Below are positions 16,389 to 27,331 of a stretch of DNA of 37,345 bases, piece by piece. The notes below the pieces were generated by a model. That model searched no databases, was not told the origin of the DNA, and worked only from the letters and a program-made list of their open reading frames with translations. Numbering within the stretch: position 1 is the stretch's first letter; the number at the start of each line of letters is the position of its first letter. Both the position numbers and the translations under genes were made by a program. This DNA is from Actinomycetota bacterium (lineage in GTDB: Bacteria; Bacillota; Desulfotomaculia; Desulfotomaculales; Desulfocucumaceae). The stretch lies in the NCBI GenBank assembly GCA_023475565.1, contig JAMCVT010000088.1, positions 1 through 37,345 of the forward strand. Direction: 5' to 3'.

Positions 16389-17627
16389 TTGTCGGATACA
16401 ACCACGGGCTTTTTTCGCAACCGGTTTATTCAGGCTATTTTAGTTTCAGGTATATTACTGCAAACCGGAATCTGGGTGCGCAACTTTGCTATTCTATTGT
16501 TCGTTATGGACCGCACCGGCAATAATCCTTTAGCGGTTTCGCTCATTTCCGTGGCTGAGTTTGCCCCCATCTTTTTGTTTTCCTTTATCGGAGGAACCTA
16601 TGCGGACCGCTGGCGTCCCAGAATTACCATGATCTGGTGCGATCTGCTGAGCGCCCTGTCAGTGTTCCTGGTGCTTTTGACAATAATTTTTGGAACCTGG
16701 GAAGCGGTCTTTTTCGTTACTTTCATCTCGGCCATCCTGTCTCAGTTTTCCCAGCCATCCGGCATGAAGCTGTTTAAGGTGCACGTGCCGGGGGAGCAGC
16801 TGCAGATGGGGATGGCCATGTTCCAGACATTAATGGCTGTTTTTATGATTATAGGCCCACTCCTGGGAACCTTTGTCTACCAGAGATTTGGCATTAATAT
16901 TGCTGTCGGGGTGATGGGGGTGGCCTTTCTGCTGTCGGCCGGGGCGCTTACCTTTCTGCCCCCGGATAAAAGAGATGCCAAAGAAAAGACGGAAACAGAT
17001 TTCTGGGGGGAGCTGGCCGACGGCTTTCGCTATGTGTGGCTGAACAGGGTGCTGACAGTGCTTGGCGGGGTGTTTATAGCGGCCGGCCTGGCGGTGGGAA
17101 TAATCCAGCCCCTGGGGATTTTTGTGGTGATTGAGCGGCTGGGCCTGCCTAAGGAAAGTTTGCAGTGGCTGATGGCGGTAAATGGTGCGGCCATGCTGCT
17201 GGGCGGCGGCGTGGTAATGGGCCTTTCCAAAAAAATAGCTCCACAGAAGCTGCTGGCCATGGGACTTCTGGTAAGCGCCATCTCGGTTGCGGTAGTGGGG
17301 CTGTCCACCAGCCTTGTGATCACGCTGTCTTTTCAGTTCCTGAGCGGACTGTTTTTCCCCTGTATTCATATTGGAATTAATACTTTAATTCTGCAGGCCA
17401 CCAGAGAGGAATTTGTCGGGCGGGTAAACGGGGTGCTGAACCCCATGTTCATGGGGGCCATGGTAATTATGATAAGCCTGGCCGGCTGGCTTAAGACACA
17501 GTTTTCGCTGGTGACCATGTACGAGGTGTCCGGGGCGCTGTTTTTCGCAGGTATGCTGCTTATTGTACCCATCTTTAACCGGAGTGATCCCCGGGGACAG
17601 GATAGTGCCGGGGCTGAAGCGGAGTAA
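16389..17627 (+). CDS. MFS transporter
   Basis: Multiple TM segments; GGTYADRWRPR loop; RBS GAAGGAG upstream. Confidence 0.9.
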   Translation: MSDTTTGFFRNRFIQAILVSGILLQTGIWVRNFAILLFVMDRTGNNPLAVSLISVAEFAPIFLFSFIGGTYADRWRPRITMIWCDLLSALSVFLVLLTIIFGTWEAVFFVTFISAILSQFSQPSGMKLFKVHVPGEQLQMGMAMFQTLMAVFMIIGPLLGTFVYQRFGINIAVGVMGVAFLLSAGALTFLPPDKRDAKEKTETDFWGELADGFRYVWLNRVLTVLGGVFIAAGLAVGIIQPLGIFVVIERLGLPKESLQWLMAVNGAAMLLGGGVVMGLSKKIAPQKLLAMGLLVSAISVAVVGLSTSLVITLSFQFLSGLFFPCIHIGINTLILQATREEFVGRVNGVLNPMFMGAMVIMISLAGWLKTQFSLVTMYEVSGALFFAGMLLIVPIFNRSDPRGQDSAGAEAE

Positions 17628-17641
17628 AAGGGAGTCTTGCT

Positions 17642-17836
17642 ATGAATGGAACAGAGCGGAAAAATATTAAGCCCGGCTTTAAAGTGAAAATTATACAGAA
17701 ACAGCACCAGCGCACCGGGCAGCTGACTGAGGGCGTGGTGAAGGATATATTGACCAACAGCGCCGTTCATCCGCACGGTATAAAAGTCCGTCTGGAGAGT
17801 GGAATTATTGGCAGGGTGCAGGAAATAATGGGGTGA
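17642..17836 (+). CDS. YwbE family protein
   Basis: GFKVKIIQKQHQRTGQLTEGVVKDILTNSAVHPHGIKVRLESGIIGRVQEI. Confidence 0.9.
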   Translation: MNGTERKNIKPGFKVKIIQKQHQRTGQLTEGVVKDILTNSAVHPHGIKVRLESGIIGRVQEIMG

Positions 17837-18160
17837 ACTGGTGCTCCGGCTGAACCGGTTTTATGATCTGAACCGGAATACGGCCGGCAGGAGGGCCACA
17901 AAATAATCAGCACGGCCACGGTGATGTCCAGGGTGATGACTATTGACGGGTATATTTTTTAGTAGTGCAGAATGCCTATTCAAAAATGGGAAATATGGCT
18001 TAGTTATGAATAGGAGGAAGTTTGATGGGAAGAACGAAAACATTTTTCTAATCGAAAGTTTATGAAATAACAGTTTTTTTACTTTCAGATGTATTTAGTT
18101 ATTTTTTTTTAACCCCTCCCGGTTATTTGACTGGCCGGGCAGGGGAAGGGGTGGGTAGGC

Positions 18161-19327
18161 GTGGACTGGCTGAACCGTCGCAGAATTGTAATGTATTCCT
18201 GGTCGTTTGTGGCCGTATATATTTTTATTGCAGGGCTGTCGTACTCTTCCGGAAAGGGTATAAATGACTCCCGGGGACAGGCCCTGGGCAGCGACTATAT
18301 ATGCTTTTATGCCGCTTCAGAACTTGCCCGGGAGGGTGATGTAAGTGGTATATACGACATAAAGCAGATTTACCGGAAAGAAGTGGAGCTTGCCGGTGAT
18401 CAAGCCGATATGGTCGGGTTTTATTATCCTCCCACATTCCTGCTGCTGGTCCTGCCGCTTGCTTATATGCCTTATGTGGTCTCCCTGGCGATCTGGATAA
18501 GCACAACACTTCTGGGCTACGCGGCCCTTTTGCGAAGAATAGCTCCGGACTCCGCAACTCTCGGTCTTGCGCTGGCATATCCGGGGGCCTTTCAAAATGC
18601 CATACATGGGCAAAATGGTTTTCTGACTACGGCATTACTTGGCTGGGGACTTGTTCTTCTGCGTGGGTGTCCGGTCCCGGCGGGGATATTGCTGGGACTG
18701 CTTACCTATAAGCCCCACCTGGCCCTGCTGGTATTTTTGGCCCTGCTGGCAGGACGCTGCTGGGAAGCTCTTGCGGCAGCCGCATTTTCCGCCGGGGCGT
18801 TCGCCCTGGCAAGTGCCGCAGTTTTTGGGCCGGACGCATGGCTCTCTTTTAAGGACCAGATTCCTTTTGTATCCAATATTACTGAGGCAGGCTACCTGCC
18901 GTGGGTGAAAATGTCCACCGTTTTTGCAGCTTCCCGCCTGGTCGGGATTGGCATACAGCCTTCATATATACTTCAGGGAATAATAACTTTTTGTGTGATT
19001 ATACTTGTTTTCTGGGTATGGCACAGGGAAATGTCATACTATCTCAAGGTTTCAGTGCTTATAGCCGGGATTTTTCTGGCCACACCGTATGCCTTTCAGT
19101 ATGACCTGGCCCTTTTGGCTGCAGCTATTGCATTTTACGGCTGGGAAGGGTACAAGAAAGGCTGGCTGCCATATGAAAAGGCGGTCCTTTTTGTTGTCTG
19201 GATAATGCCCCAGATTAATGATCCTATCGCCAGGTTTACTAATATTCAGATTGTCCCGTTAATCCTGGCGGCCTTTTTAATGCTGGCCATGCGCCGCATT
19301 TATTTTTTTGAAAGATCAATATTATAA
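18161..19327 (+). CDS. GT87-like (DUF2029) membrane glycosyltransferase
   Basis: GSDYICFYAASELAREGDVSGIYD and FYYPPTFLLLVLPLAYMPY are typical; many TM segments. Confidence 0.8.
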   Translation: MDWLNRRRIVMYSWSFVAVYIFIAGLSYSSGKGINDSRGQALGSDYICFYAASELAREGDVSGIYDIKQIYRKEVELAGDQADMVGFYYPPTFLLLVLPLAYMPYVVSLAIWISTTLLGYAALLRRIAPDSATLGLALAYPGAFQNAIHGQNGFLTTALLGWGLVLLRGCPVPAGILLGLLTYKPHLALLVFLALLAGRCWEALAAAAFSAGAFALASAAVFGPDAWLSFKDQIPFVSNITEAGYLPWVKMSTVFAASRLVGIGIQPSYILQGIITFCVIILVFWVWHREMSYYLKVSVLIAGIFLATPYAFQYDLALLAAAIAFYGWEGYKKGWLPYEKAVLFVVWIMPQINDPIARFTNIQIVPLILAAFLMLAMRRIYFFERSIL

Positions 19328-19399
19328 ATTTTTTAGGTCGCGGCGCCCGCTGTCTGGTGATTTTCCTCTTACTGTGTCTTCCGGCTATATCTTAAAAAG

Positions 19400-19430
19400 A
19401 CCTCCCCACTGAAACAGGGAGGTTATTTTA
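19400..19430 (+). terminator. Rho-independent terminator
   Basis: ACCTCCC-cactgaaaca-GGGAGGT followed by TATTTTA. Confidence 0.7.
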
Positions 19431-19674
19431 CTTGTTTTAGCCATAATATAAATACTTGCAGAAATTTAACCCTTTTATTTCCCATATGCCCGGAGGGGTA
19501 TCCAAAGGGCTGCGTATAGAAGGTGCTGAAAAATTATGTGGAAAAATCATTAAATCAAGGTGTATAATCTATTTAGAAATATGAGGTTCATGCCAGCTGC
19601 CGCTGCCATAATATGCTGTATTGCCCTGAATGAGCGGTGAAAACGCGGCTTGAAAACCTCTGGGGGGTATATCT

Positions 19675-22101
19675 GTGGATAATAAAAAGGTTACTATAAA
19701 GGTGCTGGGTATGGAGTGCTCGGCCTGTGTGGCCCGGGTTGAGCGGGCGCTGAACAAAATGGAAGGGGTGGCCGGGGCGGCGGTGAATTTCGCCGTTGGA
19801 AACGTTACCATAGGCTACGACCCCGGCCGGGTAGGGGTGGATGACCTGATAAAGGTCATCGTGGACCAGGGCTACCGGGTGCCCACCGGACGGATTGAGC
19901 TGAAAATAGGGGGAATGACCTGTGCTGCCTGCTCCGCCCGGGTGGAGAGGACCCTGGCGGGAATGGAGGGCGTTTTCAAGGCCAATGTTAATCTGGCCAT
20001 GGAGAGGGCCACGGTGGAGTACGACCCCGGGCGGGTAAGCCCGGCTGACCTCAAAAAGGCTGTGGTTGATGCAGGTTACCGGGCCGGGGACGGGGAGGTC
20101 AGCCCTGATGGGGACAGTGAGAAATTGGAGCGGGAGAGGGAAACCAGGCGCCAGCTGACCCTTTTCATACTGTCGGCGGCTTTTTCAGTTCCCCTGCTGT
20201 CCATGATGTTTGCGGACCTGTTTGGCTTTCACCTGCCGGCCTTGCTGCACAACAAGATATTTCAGTTCGCCCTGGCCACCCCGGTGCAGTTCATTGCCGG
20301 GTATCAGTTTTACCGGGGGGCCTACAACTCGCTCAGGCACGGCAGCGCCAACATGGACGTGCTGGTGGCCATGGGCACTTCGGCGGCATACTTTTACAGT
20401 GTGGCCACCACCTTCTTTTTCCCCGGACATGTTTATTACGAGACCGGGGCTATTATCATAACCCTTATACTGCTGGGTAAAATGCTGGAGGCCATCGCCA
20501 AGGGCCGGACCTCCGAGGCCATTAAAAAGCTTATGGGGCTGCAGGCCAGGACAGCCCGGGTAATCCGCGGGGGGCAGGAGATGGACATACCTGTGGAGGA
20601 TGTGATAAAGGGGGACCTGGTGGTGGTGCGCCCCGGGGAAAAGGTGCCCGTGGACGGATCGGTGAAAGAGGGCTTTTCCAGTGTGGACGAGTCCATGCTT
20701 ACCGGGGAAAGCATACCGGTGGACAAGAAGCCCGGTGATGAGGTTATCGGAGGCACCATAAACAAGCACGGCAGCTTCAGATTTGAGGCCACCAGGGTGG
20801 GGTCTGAAACAGCCCTGGCCCAGATAATAAGGATAGTGGCGGAGGCCCAGGGGTCGAAGGCGCCCATCCAGCGCCTGGCCGACGTAATCTCGGCCTACTT
20901 CGTGCCCACCGTGGTGGGGGTGGCTCTGCTGACCTTCCTGGTATGGTATTTTATCGCCGACCCGGGCAATTTTTCCCGGGCGCTGATTAATTTCACCGCC
21001 GTGCTGGTCATAGCCTGCCCCTGCGCCCTGGGGCTGGCCACACCCACCTCCATAATGGTGGGGACCGGGCGGGGCGCGGAAAACGGTATACTGATCAAGG
21101 GCGGGGAGCACCTGGAAAAGGCCCACGGGCTGAATACCATTGTGCTGGACAAAACCGGAACCATCACCAGGGGAGAGCCCTCTCTGACCGATGTTATCGC
21201 TGTGGGGGAAATAGGCGAGAAGGAAATGCTGCGGCTGGTGGCCTCGGCTGAAAAGGTGTCTGAGCACCCCCTGGGCGAGGCTATTGTAAAGGGGGCCAGG
21301 GAAAAGGGCGTTGAGCCGGCTGACCCCCAGGGCTTTGAAGCTGTCCCCGGCCAGGGGATAGTGGCCAGGATAGACGGCCGGGACCTGTTAATAGGCAACC
21401 GCAGGCTGATGAATTCCCGGAATGTTGATATATCCGATCTGGAAAAAAGGGCCGGCAGCCTGGAGGGAGAGGGCAAAACCGCCATACTGGTGGCTGTAAA
21501 CGGCAGCCCGGCCGGGGCGGTGGCGGTGGCCGACACCGTGAAGGACAGCTCGGCGGAAGCCATCCGCGCCCTTCAGGAAATGGGTATACAGACTATTATG
21601 ATTACCGGAGACAACAGGCGCACCGCCGGGGCCATAGCCCGGCAGGTGGGAATTCCCGGGGAAAATGTGCTGGCCGAGGTGCTGCCCCAGGACAAGGCCC
21701 GGGAGGTAAACAGGCTGAAAGAAAAAGGCCTTATGGTGGGCATGGTGGGGGACGGCATAAACGACGCCCCGGCCCTGGCCACCGCCGATATAGGCTTTGC
21801 CATAGGCACCGGCACAGACGTGGCCATGGAGGCCGCCGATATAACACTGATCAAGGGAGACCTGAGGGGAGTGGCGGCCAGCATCAGGCTCAGCCGGGGA
21901 ACCATGCGCAACATAAAGCAAAACCTCTTCTGGGCGCTGGTTTACAACTGCCTGGGGATACCGATGGCCGCCCTGGGATTTCTCTCCCCGGTGCTGGCCG
22001 GAGCGGCCATGGCCTTCAGCTCGGTGTCGGTGGTGTCAAATGCTCTGAGGCTGAAAAGGTTTGACCCTTACCGGGATTTCCGGCGGGAGGGGAAGAGGTA
22101 A
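19675..22101 (+). CDS. copA: Copper-translocating P-type ATPase with two HMA domains
   Basis: [15 protein letters not shown] and [48 protein letters not shown]. Confidence 0.96.
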   Translation: MDNKKVTIKVLGMECSACVARVERALNKMEGVAGAAVNFAVGNVTIGYDPGRVGVDDLIKVIVDQGYRVPTGRIELKIGGMTCAACSARVERTLAGMEGVFKANVNLAMERATVEYDPGRVSPADLKKAVVDAGYRAGDGEVSPDGDSEKLERERETRRQLTLFILSAAFSVPLLSMMFADLFGFHLPALLHNKIFQFALATPVQFIAGYQFYRGAYNSLRHGSANMDVLVAMGTSAAYFYSVATTFFFPGHVYYETGAIIITLILLGKMLEAIAKGRTSEAIKKLMGLQARTARVIRGGQEMDIPVEDVIKGDLVVVRPGEKVPVDGSVKEGFSSVDESMLTGESIPVDKKPGDEVIGGTINKHGSFRFEATRVGSETALAQIIRIVAEAQGSKAPIQRLADVISAYFVPTVVGVALLTFLVWYFIADPGNFSRALINFTAVLVIACPCALGLATPTSIMVGTGRGAENGILIKGGEHLEKAHGLNTIVLDKTGTITRGEPSLTDVIAVGEIGEKEMLRLVASAEKVSEHPLGEAIVKGAREKGVEPADPQGFEAVPGQGIVARIDGRDLLIGNRRLMNSRNVDISDLEKRAGSLEGEGKTAILVAVNGSPAGAVAVADTVKDSSAEAIRALQEMGIQTIMITGDNRRTAGAIARQVGIPGENVLAEVLPQDKAREVNRLKEKGLMVGMVGDGINDAPALATADIGFAIGTGTDVAMEAADITLIKGDLRGVAASIRLSRGTMRNIKQNLFWALVYNCLGIPMAALGFLSPVLAGAAMAFSSVSVVSNALRLKRFDPYRDFRREGKR

Positions 22102-22185
22102 TATAAGGGTGTTTTTATTGCCGCCCTGGAGGAATGTGGATGTTTATGTAGAAGAGGGGATAGGGAGTTTTACGGGATATTATTT

Positions 22186-22237
22186 AACCTTTGGGAAAAA
22201 AGCTTTCCGGGGTATTGCATTAAACAAAGGTTTTTTT
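22186..22237 (+). terminator. Possible terminator downstream of copA
   Basis: AACCTTTG ... CAAAGGTT followed by TTTTT; large loop. Confidence 0.45.
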
Positions 22238-22337
22238 GGATAATATATGGAAATATTAACCACCGGGAATAAGTGTTGCCGGTAAGCCGGTAAGACAGAA
22301 AGAAAAAGGCTATCATTTTGGGGAGGATTCGTAAGCA

Positions 22338-24047
22338 ATGGAAACACCATCCGCCGCAAACACGGCTTCATACGCCAGCTTTATCCAGGACATAATTACA
22401 GAAGACCTGAAAATGAAGAAAAATGACGGCCGGGTGCATACCAGGTTTCCACCGGAGCCCAACGGCTACCTTCATATAGGGCATGCCAAGTCCATCTGCC
22501 TCAATTTCGGCATTGCCGCCAGGAACGGGGGGCTGTGCAATCTCAGATTCGATGACACTAACCCCAGTAAAGAGGAAGTGGAATATGTCGAGTCCATCAA
22601 GGAAGATGTGAGATGGCTTGGCTATGACTGGGACGCCCGGCTTTTTTACGCCTCTGACTACTTTGCTGATCTGTACCGCTTTGCCGTGCAGCTTATCAGG
22701 GACGGAAAGGCCTATGTGTGCGACCTGACTCCCGAAGAGATCAGGAATTATCGCGGGACTCTCACCCAGCCGGGGAAGGAGAGCCCCTGCCGCAGCCGCT
22801 CGGTGGAAGAAAACCTGAGACTGTTTGAAAAGATGAGGGCGGGGGAACTCCCCGACGGGGCCTGTGTGCTGAGGGCTAAAATAGATATGGCCTCACCCAA
22901 CCTCAATATGAGGGACCCGGTGCTATACAGGATTCAGAAATCCTCCCACCACCGGACCGGAGACAGGTGGTGCATTTATCCCATGTACGACTATGCCCAC
23001 CCCATTTCCGACGCCCTGGAGGGGATCACCCACTCCATATGCACGCTGGAGTTTGAGGATCACCGGCCATTGTATGACTGGGTGCTGGACAATATAGACG
23101 TGCAGGGTCACCCCCGGCAGATTGAGTTTGCCAGGTTAAATCTCACCTATACGGTAATGAGCAAGAGGAAGCTCCGGGAGTTGGTGGAGAAGAAGTTCGT
23201 CAGCGGCTGGGACGACCCCAGGATGCCCACTATATCCGGCCTGCGCAGGCGGGGCTACACACCGGAGGCCATGCGGGACTTCTGTGACCGCATAGGGGTG
23301 GCCAAGGCCAACAGCATGGTGGATATAGCCGTGCTGGAGCACTGCATACGGGAGGACTTGAACTTGCGGGCGCCCCGGGTGATGGCGGTGCTGCGCCCCC
23401 TGAAGATAATAATTGACAACTACCCCGAAGATGTTGTGGAGGACCTGGACGCAGATATTAATCCTGAGAACCCGGCCCTGGGTAAGAGGAAGGTGCCCTT
23501 TTCAGGGGTGCTGTACATTGAGCGGGACGATTTTATGGAGGACCCGCCCAAAAAGTTCTTCCGCCTGGCCCCCGGACGTGAGGTCCGGTTAAAGCACGCC
23601 TACATAATAAAGTGCGAGCGGGTGGTGAAGGACGGGAAGACCGGCGAGATAATCGAGCTGCACTGCACCTACGACCCGGAGACAAAGAGCGGCATGTCCT
23701 CCGATGTCCGCAAGGTCAAAGGGACTCTGCACTGGGTTTCCGCCGCCCACTCCGTAAAGGCCGAAGCGCGCCTGTATGACCACCTTTTTACCCGGGAAAA
23801 CCCGGAGGAGGACAGGGAGGGCGCGCACTTCACCGATTATATCAATCCCGGGTCCCTGGAAGTGCTGACTTCCTGCCTGCTGGAGCCCGGCCTGGCCGGG
23901 GCTGCGCCCGGAAGCCGCTACCAGTTCTTAAGACACGGCTATTTCATAGTTGATCCGGTGGACTCCCGGGAGGGATCGCCTGTATTCAACAGGATAGTTT
24001 CCCTGAAGGACACCTGGGCCAGGATGCGGCAGTCGGGGAAAGCATAG
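22338..24047 (+). CDS. glnS: Glutaminyl-tRNA synthetase
   Basis: [30 protein letters not shown] (KMSKS-type); GlnRS-like C-terminal anticodon-binding domain. Confidence 0.95.
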   Translation: METPSAANTASYASFIQDIITEDLKMKKNDGRVHTRFPPEPNGYLHIGHAKSICLNFGIAARNGGLCNLRFDDTNPSKEEVEYVESIKEDVRWLGYDWDARLFYASDYFADLYRFAVQLIRDGKAYVCDLTPEEIRNYRGTLTQPGKESPCRSRSVEENLRLFEKMRAGELPDGACVLRAKIDMASPNLNMRDPVLYRIQKSSHHRTGDRWCIYPMYDYAHPISDALEGITHSICTLEFEDHRPLYDWVLDNIDVQGHPRQIEFARLNLTYTVMSKRKLRELVEKKFVSGWDDPRMPTISGLRRRGYTPEAMRDFCDRIGVAKANSMVDIAVLEHCIREDLNLRAPRVMAVLRPLKIIIDNYPEDVVEDLDADINPENPALGKRKVPFSGVLYIERDDFMEDPPKKFFRLAPGREVRLKHAYIIKCERVVKDGKTGEIIELHCTYDPETKSGMSSDVRKVKGTLHWVSAAHSVKAEARLYDHLFTRENPEEDREGAHFTDYINPGSLEVLTSCLLEPGLAGAAPGSRYQFLRHGYFIVDPVDSREGSPVFNRIVSLKDTWARMRQSGKA

Positions 24048-24164
24048 TTTTCCAATCCCTGCCCCTTCCTTTTATTGCCAAAAACCACTTTTACTGAAGG
24101 AAAAAGGTCAGCGCGAATAGAAATATAAAGTGGGCCTTTTAATGGATAAGGAAAGGGTGGTTTG

Positions 24165-24746
24165 ATGGGCGCACATGAAATTGACTATAAAATTTACGGG
24201 AATGAAATACAGTTTGTGGAAGTGGAACTGGACCCGGGGGAGAGTGTTATAGCCGAGGCCGGGAGCTTTATGATGATGGACCGGGAAATTGAAATGGAAA
24301 CCATTTTCGGAGACGGCGCCGACAGCAACAGGGGTTTTGCCTCCAAGCTGCTGGGGGTGGGCTTCTTCGGCGGGGAAGGCTTCATAATGCAAAAGCTGGA
24401 GGGTGACGGGATGGCCTTTGTCCATGCCGGGGGAACCATTCATGAAAAGGTGCTGCAGCCCGGGGAGACTATAAAGCTGGATACCGGCTGCCTGGTGGCC
24501 ATGACCCGCAGCGTTGGGTATGACATTGAATTTGTAAAAGGTGTAAAAACCTTTTTGTTTGGCGGAGAAGGGCTTTTTTTCGCTGCCCTCAGGGGGCCCG
24601 GCAGGGTGTGGATACAGTCGCTGCCCTTCAGCCGACTGGCCTCCCGGGTGATTGCCTGCGCCCCACAGACAGGGGGAAAGGCCAGGGGGGAAGGAAGCAT
24701 ACTGGGAGCCTTGGGAAATGTGCTTGACGGGGACAACAAATTCTAA
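24165..24746 (+). CDS. AIM24 / TIGR00266 family protein
   Basis: AEAGSFMMMDREIEMET...GGEGFIMQKLEGDGMAFVHAGGTI...VKTFLFGGEGLFFA. Confidence 0.88.
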   Translation: MGAHEIDYKIYGNEIQFVEVELDPGESVIAEAGSFMMMDREIEMETIFGDGADSNRGFASKLLGVGFFGGEGFIMQKLEGDGMAFVHAGGTIHEKVLQPGETIKLDTGCLVAMTRSVGYDIEFVKGVKTFLFGGEGLFFAALRGPGRVWIQSLPFSRLASRVIACAPQTGGKARGEGSILGALGNVLDGDNKF

Positions 24747-24789
24747 CTGTCTGACTGCCCGAATATTTTAATCCAAAGGAGGTAGCGGA

Positions 24790-24936
24790 ATGGAATCGAA
24801 GTGCGGCAGCTGTAAATGGCGGGCGAAGGCCGAAAAAAGGCCGGGGTCGCTGTCGGCCAGGCTGTGGCGGTGGCACACCAGGTGGTGCCCCGGTTGGAAG
24901 GCCTACCAGAGGGAACTGGCCTCATTGAAAAAATGA
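24790..24936 (+). CDS. 48-aa Cys/Trp-rich small protein
   Basis: AAAGGAGG then ATG; MESKCGSCKWRAKAEKRPGSLSARLWRWHTRWCPGWKAYQRELASLKK; below ORF-track cutoff. Confidence 0.65.
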   Translation: MESKCGSCKWRAKAEKRPGSLSARLWRWHTRWCPGWKAYQRELASLKK

Positions 24937-24941
24937 GTTTA

Positions 24942-26213
24942 TTAAAAGCTCCTTATAAACATCCCGGCCTTTTCGCTGTCCAGGAAGTCTTGTATGTCTT
25001 CAATGCCCAGACTTTTTAAAAGCTCCATAACATACCTGTTGTCAACCGGGGTGTGAGAGCAGGCGTCGCTGCCATATTCCTCTACGAGGTCTCTGCCTTT
25101 TTCAGGGTCGATGAGTACTTTCGGCCCGCCTACGCAGCCGCCGCTGCAGCCCATCCCTTCAAGGAAATTTGCCTCTATTTTTCCTTCCAGCACTTCTTTT
25201 AGAAGCCTCCTGCAGTCCTGAACACCGTCAGCCTGCAGGGACTTTATTTTTATATTCCTTTCGGGTCTTATCCTGTTCAGGGTGTCTGAAACCGCCCGGC
25301 TTACCCCGCCGGTCCTGGCGTATATCCTGCCCGCACGGGAGGAGTGCTCGCTCTCGTCCTCCTCCAGTTCGGCGGGGTTAATGCCCACCGCCTCAAATAT
25401 CTGCTCCAGCTCTTTAAAGGTAAGCACTGCGTCCACGGCATCCTTTATATCGGGCTCTTTGGCCTCGGCCTTCTTGGCTATGCAGGGGCCCACAAAAACC
25501 ACCTTCGATCCCGGGTGAAGGTGCTTTATGCCCCTGCCGCAGGCCGTCATGGGCGAAACCGAGGGGGATATATGGGGAACCAGATCCCTGTACACCCGTT
25601 TGACCATGGACACCCATATGGGGCAGCAGCAGCTTGTCAGCAGGAAGTCACTGTCCCGGGTAACCTGCCTGTCGAATTCCAGCGCCTCCTTTAAGGTCAG
25701 TATGTCGGCGAAAAGGGCCACTTCCACCATTCCGTAAAACCCAAGCCTTTTAAAGGCTGCCCTCATTTTACCGGGTGTGACCCCTGGTCCGAACTGTCCT
25801 ATAAAGGCCGGGGCGACAATGGCGAATACGGGTATCTTGCGGTCTTTAAGCATATCTATAAGGGGGACGAACTCCTTTTTGTCCACCAGTGAGTAGTCCC
25901 GGCACACCTCTACGCACCTGCCGCACCCGGAGCAGTTGCTCTGCTTTATAATTACATTGCCTTCCATGTCCCTCACTATGGCGTTAAATAGGCACGAGGC
26001 CTCGCAGTTTTCCTCCCTGCCGCAGGCGCCGCTGCAGTCTTTCACCTTAAAAACAACTTTGTCGGGTTCACCTCCCCCCGAGGCGTAAAGAATTAAATGG
26101 TCAGTGGTATCCCCGCCCCTACTGCGGATCTTTTCTTTTTCCCCGGGCATTGTGCCCTGGTAGGCGGACTTTACCATTCTCTTAAAAATAGCATCATAAT
26201 CCGGGCCGGTCAT
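24942..26213 (-). CDS. [FeFe]-hydrogenase-like protein with two N-terminal Fe-S clusters (non-canonical H-cluster motifs)
   Basis: LLTSCCCPIW, VGPCIAKKAEA, EGMGCSGGCVGGP; N-terminal CX3CX5CX3C and CX2CX2CX3C. Confidence 0.88.
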   Translation of the reverse strand: MTGPDYDAIFKRMVKSAYQGTMPGEKEKIRSRGGDTTDHLILYASGGGEPDKVVFKVKDCSGACGREENCEASCLFNAIVRDMEGNVIIKQSNCSGCGRCVEVCRDYSLVDKKEFVPLIDMLKDRKIPVFAIVAPAFIGQFGPGVTPGKMRAAFKRLGFYGMVEVALFADILTLKEALEFDRQVTRDSDFLLTSCCCPIWVSMVKRVYRDLVPHISPSVSPMTACGRGIKHLHPGSKVVFVGPCIAKKAEAKEPDIKDAVDAVLTFKELEQIFEAVGINPAELEEDESEHSSRAGRIYARTGGVSRAVSDTLNRIRPERNIKIKSLQADGVQDCRRLLKEVLEGKIEANFLEGMGCSGGCVGGPKVLIDPEKGRDLVEEYGSDACSHTPVDNRYVMELLKSLGIEDIQDFLDSEKAGMFIRSF

Positions 26214-26391
26214 TTATATCACCCCGGTATAATATCTTCCAAAGGATTGACTTTTATTAAAGGATATGATTTCCCAATTGTTCCCTGTGTGATGCCTGTT
26301 TTTCCTGAAATAAAGGCGCCCCCCGGAAGGAGATAGGAAGCCTCATATCAAATGTTATAAGTAGAGTTCATTTATGAAAGGTGTTGTAACT

Positions 26392-27207
26392 ATGAGCCTT
26401 TTTACAGTTGACCGGAGCAAGTGCAAGAAGGACGGGATTTGCGCGGCCGTGTGCCCGCTAAGAATTATCTCAATGGGTGAGGACGGGCTTCCGTTTATGC
26501 CGGACGGGGCTTCCTGCATAAACTGCGGACACTGCGTATCGGTCTGCCCCCAGGGAGCGGCCACACTTAAAACAATGAACCCTGCTGACCTGGTTATGGT
26601 TCAGGACAAACTTCTCCCCGGCCCCGAACAGGTGGCGCACTTTCTGGCTGCCAGGAGGTCCATCAGGTCCTATAAAGACAAGCCGGTGGATCGTGAAACT
26701 CTGGAAAGGCTGATAGGCATCGCCGGGGTTGCGCCATCCGGCCATAATGCACAGCCGGTTCACTGGCTGATGGTGGAAGACGCAGGCGAGGTAAGGCGCC
26801 TTTCGGGCCTGGTAATTGACTGGATGCGCCAAATGATTAAAGAGAGGCCGGAAGTCGCCGGGCCTATGGGAATGAGGGCACTTGTGGCGGCATGGGAGAT
26901 GGGACTGGACAATATCAGCCGCCGGGCCCCCCATGTGGTGCTGGCCCATGGGCCCAAAAAACTTGGCGTCACGCGGGACTCCTGCATTATAGCTCTTACC
27001 TACCTGGAGCTTGCCGCATATTCCATGGGGCTGGGGGCCTGCTGGGCCGGTTATCTGGGAACCGCCGCCGCAGTTTTCCCTCCCCTGATAGAGGCACTGG
27101 GCATTCCCGGGGAGCACCGCGTTTTCGGCGCCATGATGCTGGGCTATCCCAGGTTTAAATACCAGCGCATACCCCGGCGCAAAGAGCCGTCGGTAAGCTG
27201 GAGATAG
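26392..27207 (+). CDS. Nitroreductase family protein with N-terminal ferredoxin domain
   Basis: CKKDGICAAVCP...CINCGHCVSVCP; RRSIRSYKDKPVDRETLERLIGIAGVAPSGHNAQPVHW. Confidence 0.93.
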   Translation: MSLFTVDRSKCKKDGICAAVCPLRIISMGEDGLPFMPDGASCINCGHCVSVCPQGAATLKTMNPADLVMVQDKLLPGPEQVAHFLAARRSIRSYKDKPVDRETLERLIGIAGVAPSGHNAQPVHWLMVEDAGEVRRLSGLVIDWMRQMIKERPEVAGPMGMRALVAAWEMGLDNISRRAPHVVLAHGPKKLGVTRDSCIIALTYLELAAYSMGLGACWAGYLGTAAAVFPPLIEALGIPGEHRVFGAMMLGYPRFKYQRIPRRKEPSVSWR

Positions 27208-27249
27208 TTTTTTGCAGAGGGTGCTAGACAAGTAAAAATACAGCTTCGC

Positions 27250-27290
27250 AGGGCTCGTAACCTTAATTGGTCATGAGCCTTTTTGTTGAT
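27250..27290 (+). terminator. Terminator-like hairpin after nitroreductase gene
   Basis: GGCTCGTAACC-ttaatt-GGTCATGAGCC followed by TTTTT; one wobble and one mismatch. Confidence 0.6.
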
Positions 27291-27331
27291 GTTTATTACC
27301 ATAAAGAAGCTGTATGAGGGGACGCCTCCAG

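Noticed and set aside
17837-18160. Possible degraded gene between ywbE-like and GT87 genes
   Set aside because: Only short open frames and a 7-bp inverted repeat (CCTATTC/GAATAGG); too weak to call.
20185-21267. 360-aa minus-strand ORF
   Set aside because: Antisense shadow of copA in GC-rich DNA; low-complexity His/Gly/Pro-rich translation.
22102-22337. T-box or other riboswitch upstream of glnS
   Set aside because: No T-box consensus (TGGNACCGCG-like) or recognisable aptamer; only a probable terminator for copA was seen.
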